DNA from: Nonomuraea antri
Lineage (GTDB): Bacteria > Actinomycetota > Actinomycetes > Streptosporangiales > Streptosporangiaceae
DNA: 43,774 nt
Assembly (NCBI RefSeq): GCF_013283785.1
Contig: NZ_JABCPZ010000072.1
Location: 1 to 43,774, forward strand
Direction of reading: 5' to 3'
The notes beneath the pieces are model-generated. The model searched no databases. It was not told the DNA's origin and saw nothing but the letters and a program-made list of their open reading frames with translations. Position 1 is the first letter of the stretch. Every line of letters starts with the position of its first letter. The position numbers and the translations under genes were made by a program. Shown here one piece after another: positions 15,750 through 22,567 of this stretch.

Positions 15750-16919
15750 CTAGGACCTCTTGAGGATCAGCGCCGAGGTGGCGGGCAGGATGTAGCCGGG
15801 CTGGGCGGTCGACAGCGCCACTTCGGCGCCGGGCACCTGGCGGTCCCCGGCCTCGCCCCTGAGCTGCGCGACCGCCTCGGCGATGTGGTTGATGCCGTGG
15901 ACGTAGCCCTCCGACAGGAAGCCGCCGTGCGTGTTGACCGGGAGCGTTCCGTCCAGCGCGGTGGCGCCCGAGGCGACGAACGGCCCGCCTTCGCCCTTGG
16001 CGCAGAACCCGTAGTCCTCCAGCTGGACCACCACCGAGTAGGTGAAGCAGTCGTAGATCTCGGCCACGTCGATCTCGCCGGGGCCGAGCCCGGCCTGGGC
16101 GTACAGGCGGGGGGCCAGGGCGGCGGCGGCCGTGGTGGTGGGGTCGGAGCGCGCGGACGACAGGTGCGAGGTGCCGCCGCCCCAGGCCGCGGCGCTGATC
16201 GTCACCGGCGGACGGCGCAGCGCGCGGGCCCGCTCGGCCGTGGTGACGACCACCGCGCACGCCCCGTCGGTCTCCAGGCAGCAGTCGAGCAGCCGGAACG
16301 GCTCGGCGATCCAGCGGCTGCCGAGATAGTCGTCGAGCGTGATCGGCGTGCGCATGAGCGCGCGGGGATTCTTCGCGGCATTCGCCCGCTGCGTCACGGC
16401 CAATTGCCCGAAATGCTCCGCTTTAGTGCCATATTTCAACATGTGGGCGCGGGCGTACATCGCATATTGCTGCGGCGGCGCGAAATATCCGTACGGCGCC
16501 TGATATTGGATCTCCGGGCTGACCGGCAGCCCGCGCCCGGTGCCGCCCATCCGGAACTCCGAGCGGGCGTTGATGGCCCGGTAGCAGACCACGGTCTCGG
16601 CCACCCCGGCCGCCACGGCCAGCGCCGCCTGCCCGACCACGGCGTGCGAGACGCTGCCGCCGCCGAACTGGTCCAGGTGCCAGGTCAGGTCGTCCAGGCC
16701 GAGCGCGGGCGCGACCAGCGAGGGCGCCGCGGAGTCGCCGACTCGGTGGGTGGCCAGGCCGTCCACGTCGTCCGGGGCGAGCCCGGCGTCGGCCAGCGCG
16801 GCGAGGATCGCGCGGCAGGCCAGGGTGAGGGTGCTGACGCCGGAGTCCTTGGTGAACGGGGTGTAGCCGACGCCGGCGATGGCGGTCCTGTCGCGAAAAT
16901 CAAGCAAGCGCTTGGCCAC
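15750..16919 (-). CDS. Thiolase-like Ltp-type protein (retro-aldolase candidate)
   Basis: The 389-residue product has a thiolase fold of the lipid-transfer-protein branch. The segments GVGYTPFTKDSG near residue 17, FGGGSVSHAVVGQAAL and EIYDCFTYSVVVQLEDYGF, plus LPVNTHGGFLSEGYVHGINH near the end, match Ltp2-like enzymes, which cleave the side chain of a 17-hydroxy steroid CoA by retro-aldol reaction rather than thiolysis. The GTG start lies six bases after a TACCGT -10 box, giving a leaderless message. A KstR2-type operator covers codons 2-6 (16903-16916). It is coupled to the DUF35 gene. The substrate in this organism is not known; an ordinary degradative thiolase role is less likely. Confidence 0.85.
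   Translation of the reverse strand: MAKRLLDFRDRTAIAGVGYTPFTKDSGVSTLTLACRAILAALADAGLAPDDVDGLATHRVGDSAAPSLVAPALGLDDLTWHLDQFGGGSVSHAVVGQAALAVAAGVAETVVCYRAINARSEFRMGGTGRGLPVSPEIQYQAPYGYFAPPQQYAMYARAHMLKYGTKAEHFGQLAVTQRANAAKNPRALMRTPITLDDYLGSRWIAEPFRLLDCCLETDGACAVVVTTAERARALRRPPVTISAAAWGGGTSHLSSARSDPTTTAAAALAPRLYAQAGLGPGEIDVAEIYDCFTYSVVVQLEDYGFCAKGEGGPFVASGATALDGTLPVNTHGGFLSEGYVHGINHIAEAVAQLRGEAGDRQVPGAEVALSTAQPGYILPATSALILKRS
16903..16916 (-). promoter_or_regulatory. KstR2-type operator at the Ltp-like gene start
   Basis: On the plus strand this reads AGCAAGCGCTTGGC, one base from the consensus AnCAAGnnCTTGnT. It lies inside the first codons of the Ltp-like gene, directly downstream of the predicted transcription start. 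Confidence 0.78.
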
Positions 16920-16925
16920 ATCGTC

Positions 16926-16955
16926 ACGGTAGGCGGCGGCTTCGCGTCACGTCAA
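16926..16955 (-). promoter_or_regulatory. Promoter of the Ltp-like/DUF35 operon
   Basis: On the minus strand, -35 TTGACG (16955-16950), an 18-base spacer and -10 TACCGT (16931-16926) lead to the GTG start six bases further on. Confidence 0.65.
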
Positions 16956-16972
16956 CGGATCCGGCATATGGC

Positions 16973-17002
16973 TTGACACGGTTTCCGGGATCCGCCTACC
17001 GT
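16973..17002 (+). promoter_or_regulatory. Promoter of the flavin reductase/ipdE1/ipdF operon
   Basis: -35 TTGACA (16973-16978), an 18-base spacer and -10 TACCGT (16997-17002). The architecture copies the divergent promoter at 16926-16955, including the identical -10 box. Confidence 0.7.
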
Positions 17003-17005
17003 CCA

Positions 17006-17019
17006 AGCAAGCGCTTGGT
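17006..17019 (+). promoter_or_regulatory. KstR2-type operator before the flavin reductase/ipdE1/ipdF operon
   Basis: AGCAAGCGCTTGGT matches AnCAAGnnCTTGnT at every defined position. It spans the predicted transcription start downstream of the TACCGT box. Confidence 0.85.
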
Positions 17020-17144
17020 AAGATACGGAGCACCCGGTGGATGAGGAGCCGACCATGAGCACACACGCTGCCCGGCTGATAGCGCTGGAAGCCTGCCGTG
17101 GCCTCCCCAAGCCCCATCAGCGCAGAACTCTCAACGGAGCCGCC

Positions 17145-17702
17145 ATGCCGACCGGCCCGACCCACCAGAGCGCCAACGGCCACACGGACGGCCAAGGGGT
17201 CGACAGCCGGCGATTCAGGCAGGTGCTGGGCAGATTCGCCACCGGCGTGGTGGCGATCACGGCACTCGACCCGGTCGACGGCCGGCCCTGCGGCCTGGCC
17301 GCCAACTCCTTCACCTCGGTGTCGCTCAGCCCGCCGCTGGTGGCGTTCTGCGTAGCGCACACGAGCACGAGCTGGCCCCGGGTCCGCGGCGCCGCGGTCG
17401 TCACCGTGAACGTGCTGGCCGAGCACCAGCAGCAGGTGTGCGCGCAACTGGCGAGCAAGGGCGGCGACAAGTTCCGCGACCTGGACTGGACCGGCTCGCC
17501 CGGCGGCAACCCGGTGCTCGACGGCGCGCTGGCCTGGATCGACTGCGCGGTGGAGGCCGAGCACCCGGCCGGCGACCACGTGATCGTGGTGGCCCGGGTG
17601 CTCCAGCTCGACACGTACGCCGACGGCGGCCCGCTGGTGTTCTTCCGCGGCGGGTACGGCGGCTTCGTCGAACCCTCAGGAGACGTCGTTGAGCCTGCGT
17701 GA
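17145..17702 (+). CDS. Flavin reductase of the HsaB/HpaC type
   Basis: The 185-residue product is a FMN-binding split-barrel reductase. It reads RRFRQVLGRFATGVVAIT, LAANSFTSVSLSPPLVAFC, VNVLAEHQQQVCAQLAS and GSPGGNPVLDGALAWIDC, in the same order as HsaB of M. tuberculosis. Such proteins reduce free flavin with NAD(P)H for a separate monooxygenase. I chose ATG 17145, preceded by CGGAG five bases upstream. An in-frame ATG at 17055 has GAGGAG upstream, but the 30 extra codons have much more A/T at third positions than the rest, so they look untranslated. It leads the operon with ipdE1 and ipdF behind a perfect operator. The luciferase-like enzyme at 4685 is the obvious candidate partner. Confidence 0.85.
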   Translation: MPTGPTHQSANGHTDGQGVDSRRFRQVLGRFATGVVAITALDPVDGRPCGLAANSFTSVSLSPPLVAFCVAHTSTSWPRVRGAAVVTVNVLAEHQQQVCAQLASKGGDKFRDLDWTGSPGGNPVLDGALAWIDCAVEAEHPAGDHVIVVARVLQLDTYADGGPLVFFRGGYGGFVEPSGDVVEPA

Positions 17703-18801
17703 GCAGGCGCGGGCCTGGCTGGAGGAGAGCCTGTCCGGCGAGTTCGCGCACGCGCGCGGCCTCGGCGGGCCCGGCCGCGAGCACGAGGGCCACGAGATCA
17801 GGCACGCGTGGGAACGCCACCTGGGCCGGGCAGGCTGGACCTGCCTGGGCTGGCCGGAGAAGTACGGCGGCCGCGCCGCCTCGCTCGACGACCAGGTCGC
17901 CTTCCACGAGGAGTACGCCAGGGCCGACGCCCCCGCCAGGGTCGGCCACATCGGCGAGGGGCTGATCGGCCCGACCATCCTGGAGTTCGGCACCGAGGAG
18001 CAGAAGGACCGCTTCCTGCCGCCGATCCAGCGCGGCGACGAGCTGTGGTGCCAGGGCTACTCCGAGCCCGAGGCCGGCTCAGACCTGGCGAACGTGCAGA
18101 CCAAGGCCCACCTGTCCGGGGACGAGTGGGTGATCACCGGGCAGAAGGTGTGGACGTCCCTGGCGCACGTGGCCGACTGGTGTTTCGTGCTCTGCCGTAC
18201 CGGCCGGGACCGTTACCGGGGGCTGTCGTACCTGCTGGTGCCGATGCGCCAGCCGGGCGTTCAGGTGCGGCCGATCGTCCAGCTCACCGGGACCTCGGAG
18301 TTCAACGAGGTGTTCTTCGACGGCGCGCGCACGGCGGCGGGCCACATCCTGGGCGCGCCGGGCGAGGGCTGGCGGGTGGCGATGGCGACGCTCGGCCACG
18401 AGCGCGGCGTCTCGACGCTGGGCCAGCAGATCGGGTTCAGGCGCGAGCTGGACCGGGTGATCGAGACGGCCAGGCGCACCGGCGCGGCCGACGATCCCGT
18501 CCTGCGCGACAGGCTCGTGCGGGCCTGGCTGGAACTGGAGATCATGCGGCTCAACGCGCTCAGGATGTTGCGCGAACGCGGCCCCGAGGTGTCGATCGCC
18601 AAGCTGTACTGGTCGGAGTGGCACCGGCGGCTGGGCGAGCTGGCGCAGGCCGTGCAGGGCAGGGCCGGGCTCGTGACGGACGACGGGCTCAACGACCTGC
18701 AACGGCTCTACCTGTTCAGCCGGGCCGACACGATCTATGCCGGATCCAGCGAGATCCAGCGCAACATCATCGCCGAGCGCACCCTGGGACTGCCACGCTG
18801 A
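17689..18801 (+). CDS. ipdE1: Acyl-CoA dehydrogenase alpha-type subunit, IpdE1 (FadE30)-like
   Basis: The 370-residue product is a full-length acyl-CoA dehydrogenase. CQGYSEPEAGSDLA (121-134) and GQKVWTS (151-157) form the flavin and substrate region, and the C-terminus DTIYAGSSEIQRNIIAERTLGLPR is typical of FadE30. In mycobacteria IpdE1 with IpdE2 dehydrogenates 5-OH-HIP-CoA, the first beta-oxidation step on the HIP side chain. The start is TTG 17689, six bases after AGGAG and overlapping the end of the flavin reductase gene by 14 bases. ipdF follows, the same neighbour as in M. tuberculosis. The stop codon lies within a duplicated GCCACGCTGAGC. Confidence 0.88.
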   Translation: MSLREQARAWLEESLSGEFAHARGLGGPGREHEGHEIRHAWERHLGRAGWTCLGWPEKYGGRAASLDDQVAFHEEYARADAPARVGHIGEGLIGPTILEFGTEEQKDRFLPPIQRGDELWCQGYSEPEAGSDLANVQTKAHLSGDEWVITGQKVWTSLAHVADWCFVLCRTGRDRYRGLSYLLVPMRQPGVQVRPIVQLTGTSEFNEVFFDGARTAAGHILGAPGEGWRVAMATLGHERGVSTLGQQIGFRRELDRVIETARRTGAADDPVLRDRLVRAWLELEIMRLNALRMLRERGPEVSIAKLYWSEWHRRLGELAQAVQGRAGLVTDDGLNDLQRLYLFSRADTIYAGSSEIQRNIIAERTLGLPR

Positions 18802-18822
18802 GCAAGGCCACGCTGAGCCGAG
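18792..18822 (+). repeat. Tandem duplication spanning the ipdE1 stop codon
   Basis: GCCACGCTGAGCAAG (18792-18806) is followed directly by GCCACGCTGAGCCGAG (18807-18822). The TGA inside the first copy is the ipdE1 stop. Confidence 0.7.
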
Positions 18823-18858
18823 GCCGCCGAGTCTCAGTTCCCGCTGATTGGAGCACGG

Positions 18859-19632
18859 ATGCCCCCGTCCTACCCGAAGGCGCACGGCCTGCTCGACGGC
18901 AAGGTCACGCTGGTGACCGCGGCCGCGGGCGCCGGCATCGGCTACGCCACCGCCAAGCGTTGCGCCGAGGAAGGCGCCACGATCGTCGTCTCGGACCGGC
19001 ACGAGCGCCGGCTGAGCGAGGCCGCCGAGTCGCTGACCGAGCTCACCGGCGTCAAGCCGCTGGCCGTCCCGTGCGACGTGACGTCAGAGGCGCAGGTGCT
19101 CGCGCTGTTCGACGCGGTGGTCGAGGCGCACGGGCGGCTCGACGTGGTGGTCAACAACGCCGGTCTGGGCGGCACGGCCGAGCTGGCCGACATGACGGAC
19201 GAGCAGTGGCACGCGGTCGTCGACGTGACGCTCAACGGCACCATGCGCTGCACCAGGGCCGCGCTCCGGCACATGATCGGCCAGGGCTCCGGCGTCATCG
19301 TGAACAACGCCTCGGTGGTCGGCTGGCGGGCGCAGCGCGGCCAGGCGCACTACGCCGCGGCCAAGGCCGGGGTGATGGCGCTGACCAGGTGCGTCGCGCT
19401 GGAGGCCGCCGAGCACGGCGTCCGGGTCAACGCGGTCGCGCCGTCGCTGGCCGTGCATCCGTTCCTGGCCAGGGTGACCAGCGAGGAGCTGCTGGCCGAG
19501 CTGGCCGCGCGTGAGGCGTTCGGCCGGTCCGCCGAGCCGTGGGAGATCGCGAACGTGATCGTCTTCCTGGCCAGCGACTACTCCTCGTACATGACCGGCG
19601 AGGTCGTGTCGGTCTCGTCACAGCACCCCTGA
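18859..19632 (+). CDS. ipdF: IpdF-like short-chain dehydrogenase
   Basis: The 257-residue SDR has a cofactor loop (TAAAGAGIG, residues 20-28), NNAG at 99-102, and a catalytic S152, Y165 and K169. The C-terminal half (SVVGWRAQRGQAHYAAAKAGVMALTRC, FLASDYSSYMTGEVVSVSSQ) is very close to what I recall of M. tuberculosis IpdF (Rv3559c), which acts on the ring hydroxyl of 5-OH-HIC-CoA. The ATG has GGAG five bases upstream. It directly follows ipdE1, keeping the mycobacterial gene pair. The glycine-rich loop is unusual in starting TAAAG rather than TGxxxG. Confidence 0.88.
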   Translation: MPPSYPKAHGLLDGKVTLVTAAAGAGIGYATAKRCAEEGATIVVSDRHERRLSEAAESLTELTGVKPLAVPCDVTSEAQVLALFDAVVEAHGRLDVVVNNAGLGGTAELADMTDEQWHAVVDVTLNGTMRCTRAALRHMIGQGSGVIVNNASVVGWRAQRGQAHYAAAKAGVMALTRCVALEAAEHGVRVNAVAPSLAVHPFLARVTSEELLAELAAREAFGRSAEPWEIANVIVFLASDYSSYMTGEVVSVSSQHP

Positions 19633-19652
19633 TATCTTGGCCGCCAAGATAT
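19632..19652. promoter_or_regulatory. Palindromic operator before the PadR gene
   Basis: A perfect inverted repeat with arms ATATCTTGG (19632-19640) and CCAAGATAT (19644-19652) is separated by CCG. It begins at the last base of the ipdF stop and overlaps the TATAGT box (19650-19655) that precedes the PadR start by six bases. Self-regulation by PadR is the simplest reading. Confidence 0.7.
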
Positions 19653-19661
19653 AGTGGAGTC

Positions 19662-20057
19662 GTGAATATAACGGAGCCCATGTTCCTGGCGCTCACCGCG
19701 CTGGTGGACGAGCCTCGCCATGGCTACGGGATCGTCCAGGAGGTCGACCGGCTCTCCCAGGGCCGCGTGCAGCTCAAGATCGGCACCCTGTACGGCGCGC
19801 TCGACCGCCTCGCCGCCGAGGGGCTGGTCGAGCTGGACCGCGAGGAGGTGCAGCAGGGCCGGCTGCGCCGCTACTACCGGCTGACCGACGCCGGCGCGGG
19901 AGCCCTGCGCGAGGAGGCCGAGCACCTGGTCGCCAACGCGGCGGCCGCCACCGCCCGGCTGAGTGCCAGGGCCGCGGGCGGCGCCGCGGCCACCCGCCCG
20001 GGCCGCGGCGGCGCCGGACGCCCGCTCTTGAGAGGTCTGCTGGGAGGCACCGCGTGA
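19662..20057 (+). CDS. PadR family transcriptional regulator
   Basis: The 131-residue product has the PadR winged helix: MFLALTALVDEPRHGYGIVQEVDR, LKIGTLYGALDRLAAEGLVEL and RRYYRLTDAG. The tail is rich in alanine and glycine. GTG 19662 is supported by GGAG close upstream and by a TATAGT -10 box six bases away. The gene overlaps the next one (GTGA), a membrane protein, an arrangement often seen for PadR regulators of drug or membrane-stress responses. The inducer is unknown. Confidence 0.88.
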   Translation: MNITEPMFLALTALVDEPRHGYGIVQEVDRLSQGRVQLKIGTLYGALDRLAAEGLVELDREEVQQGRLRRYYRLTDAGAGALREEAEHLVANAAAATARLSARAAGGAAATRPGRGGAGRPLLRGLLGGTA

Positions 20058-21151
20058 CCATGTCTCTTCTCGAGCGGCGTTACCGCTCGGTGCTGCGCCT
20101 GCTGCCCGCCGCCTACCGCGCCGAGCGGGAGGAGGAGATGGTGGCCGCGTTCATGGAGATGTCCGGCGACGCGCCGGACGAGGAGAACCTCCGGCCGCGC
20201 TGGGGCGAGATCGCCAGCGTGGTGGCGCTGGCCACGCGGGTGCGCCTGGGCGGCGCGGGCTCCGCGCCGCGCTCCTTCGCCTGGGGCGCGACGGTCCGCC
20301 TGATCGCGCTGCTCGGCCTGGCCTTCCAGAGCGTCTACGCCGTGTTCACGATCGCCGACCTGATCCGCGCGGGTGCGCTGCGAGCCGGTTCCGAGGCCGT
20401 GCTCACGCCGGGCTCCACGGTGGTGCTGCTCAACTTCGGCAAGATCACGCAGCTCGGCGGCGGGGCGTTGATCTGCTCGGCGGTGGCCTTCATCGCGATC
20501 ATGCGTGGTCGCGTCCGGGTGGCCAGGATCGCCGCGCTGCTCGGCCTGCTCCCCGCGCTGATCCATCCCTTCACCCAGCCCGGCTGGCCGTGGATCGACC
20601 CGTTCTGGCCGTCCGACCTGGGCTATCTGCTGAGCGTCGCGGTGCCGGCGATCGCCCTGCTGCTCGGCTTCCACGCCGACGTGCCGCCGCTGCGCAGCCC
20701 GTGGTGGCTGACGCTGCTGCCGGTCGCGATCGGCGTGGTGTTCGACGTGGTCACGCGGACGATCCTCTCGTCGCACTGGGCGCTGTCCGACCTGCTCACC
20801 CGCTGGACCGGCGACCCGGAGGCGATCGCCTGGTCCTATCTCTGGCTGGATCCGCAGGGCCTGGCGATCGTCGGCCTCGTGGTCACCGGGGTGGTGGTGC
20901 TCGCCCGGCGGTGCGGGCCGTCCTGGGCGCTGGCGCTGGCCGTGCTGGGGGTGCCGCTGCTGACGTTCCGGCTGTCGCTGATCGTGGCCACGGCCCCCGA
21001 GGGGCCGAACGCGGTCCTGTGGACGACGGCGCTCGCGCAGTCCGTCCTGGTCGCCGCGCTGATCGCGCTGCTGACGGCGACGGGGCTCAAGGCGCTGCCA
21101 GGCAAGGTGCGGCCGGGTGCGGCGGTCAGCGGGCCCGCACCGGTGCCCTGA
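20054..21151 (+). CDS. Multi-pass membrane protein coupled to PadR
   Basis: The 365-residue product starts with a short soluble region (LERRYRSVLRLLPAAYRAEREEEMVAAFMEMSG) like those placed before permease or anti-sigma-like membrane domains next to PadR genes, followed by about eight hydrophobic segments from residue 80 onward. It has no ATP-binding or transport signature. The GTG start overlaps the PadR stop (GTGA), so expression is linked to the regulator. A role in sensing or resisting membrane-active compounds is a guess. Confidence 0.75.
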   Translation: MTMSLLERRYRSVLRLLPAAYRAEREEEMVAAFMEMSGDAPDEENLRPRWGEIASVVALATRVRLGGAGSAPRSFAWGATVRLIALLGLAFQSVYAVFTIADLIRAGALRAGSEAVLTPGSTVVLLNFGKITQLGGGALICSAVAFIAIMRGRVRVARIAALLGLLPALIHPFTQPGWPWIDPFWPSDLGYLLSVAVPAIALLLGFHADVPPLRSPWWLTLLPVAIGVVFDVVTRTILSSHWALSDLLTRWTGDPEAIAWSYLWLDPQGLAIVGLVVTGVVVLARRCGPSWALALAVLGVPLLTFRLSLIVATAPEGPNAVLWTTALAQSVLVAALIALLTATGLKALPGKVRPGAAVSGPAPVP

Positions 21152-21211
21152 CCGGCGGTCAAGGGGAGAACCCTCTGGTCCGGAGGAGCGTGACGACTTA
21201 CTGTCCCGGGT

Positions 21212-22507
21212 ATGGGCACACGCTCCTCCTTTCTGCTCGACGTCCTGATGACCGAGTTCGGCGAGTCGATCAAACGTGACCCCGCCTCCTTCAGGCGGAA
21301 GTTCCGGAAGATGGCGGCCTCGCCGTTCGCCTTCTACCGGGGCAGTGCCTGCCTGTTCTACGCGGACCTGAGCGGCGCCTTCGCCGACCGCTCCTACCTG
21401 GACGAGCGCACCAGCCGGGTCTGGATCCACGGTGACCTACACGCGGAGAACTTCGGCACCTACATGAACGCCTCAGGCGTGCTGGTGTTCAACGTCAACG
21501 ACTTCGACGAGGCCTACGTCGGCCCCTACATCTGGGACCTCAAGCGCTTCGCCGCCAGCGTCGCGCTCATCGGCTACGCCAAGGCCCTGTCCGACGACAC
21601 GATCGGCGACCTGGTGCGCGACTTCGCCGGGGCGTACCTGGCCGAACTGACCGGGCTCGCGCACGGCGGGGACGACGCGATCGGCTCGCTCACGCTCGGC
21701 ACCACCGGCGGCGTGCTGCACCGGGTGTTGCAGACCGCGCGGCTGAACACGCGGGTGGCGATGCTGGACGTCGAGACCGTGATCGACGACTACGACCGGC
21801 GGTTCGCGCTGATGGAGGGCCGCGAGCCGGTGGACGACGACACCCGGCGGGCCGTGACCGCCGCGTTCGAGGACTACCTGACGACGTTGCCGACGCCGTC
21901 CAACCCGGTGGAACACGTGATCAAGGACGTGGCGCTGCGCAAGGGCGTGGGCATCGGCTCCGCCGGGCTGCCGTCGTACAACCTGCTGCTCGAAGGGCGC
22001 TCGCAGGCGCTGGAGAACGACGTCATCCTGTACATGAAGCAGGCGCAGGCGCCCGCCGTAGCGCGGCACGTCGCCGACGAGCGGGTGGCCGGGTACTTCC
22101 TGCACCAGGGGCACCGCACGGCCGAGTCGCAGCGGGCGCTGCAGGCGTACGCCGACCCGTGGCTCGGGTACACGACCCTGCACGGGATCGGGCAGCTGGT
22201 GGCGGAGGTGTCGCCGTACTCGGCCGACCTCGACTGGGACGACGTCAACGAGCCGGACGAGCTGCGCTCGATCGTGCGCGACCTGGGCCGCGCGGTGGCC
22301 CGCATGCACTCCGTGGCCGACGACGAGTCCAGCCACGACCTGGTGGACTTCTCAACCGAGGAGGCGATCGTGGCGGTGATCGGCGGCGACCGGGCCAGCT
22401 TCACCGGGATGCTGGTGGACTTCGCGCACCGCTACGGCCTGCGGGCCCGTGAAGACCACCAGCGTTTCGTCGACCTGTTCCGCAACGGCGGCCTGCCCGG
22501 GGTCTGA
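21212..22507 (+). CDS. DUF2252 family protein (kinase-like fold)
   Basis: The 431-residue product matches DUF2252. HGDLHAENFG near residues 73-82 and NDFDEAYVGPYIWDLKR near 95-111 resemble the catalytic and metal-binding loops of aminoglycoside phosphotransferase-like kinases. The function of the family is not established. A TACTGT box lies seven bases before the ATG at 21212 with no Shine-Dalgarno, so the mRNA is likely leaderless; ATG 21248 is an alternative. An ATP-grasp-like gene follows 60 bases later on the same strand. Confidence 0.85.
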   Translation: MGTRSSFLLDVLMTEFGESIKRDPASFRRKFRKMAASPFAFYRGSACLFYADLSGAFADRSYLDERTSRVWIHGDLHAENFGTYMNASGVLVFNVNDFDEAYVGPYIWDLKRFAASVALIGYAKALSDDTIGDLVRDFAGAYLAELTGLAHGGDDAIGSLTLGTTGGVLHRVLQTARLNTRVAMLDVETVIDDYDRRFALMEGREPVDDDTRRAVTAAFEDYLTTLPTPSNPVEHVIKDVALRKGVGIGSAGLPSYNLLLEGRSQALENDVILYMKQAQAPAVARHVADERVAGYFLHQGHRTAESQRALQAYADPWLGYTTLHGIGQLVAEVSPYSADLDWDDVNEPDELRSIVRDLGRAVARMHSVADDESSHDLVDFSTEEAIVAVIGGDRASFTGMLVDFAHRYGLRAREDHQRFVDLFRNGGLPGV

Positions 22508-22567
22508 CACGCGGATAGAAGGACGGCCGGGTGGGCAGCGGAGGGGGGTCTTGGAAGGAGGACCACC

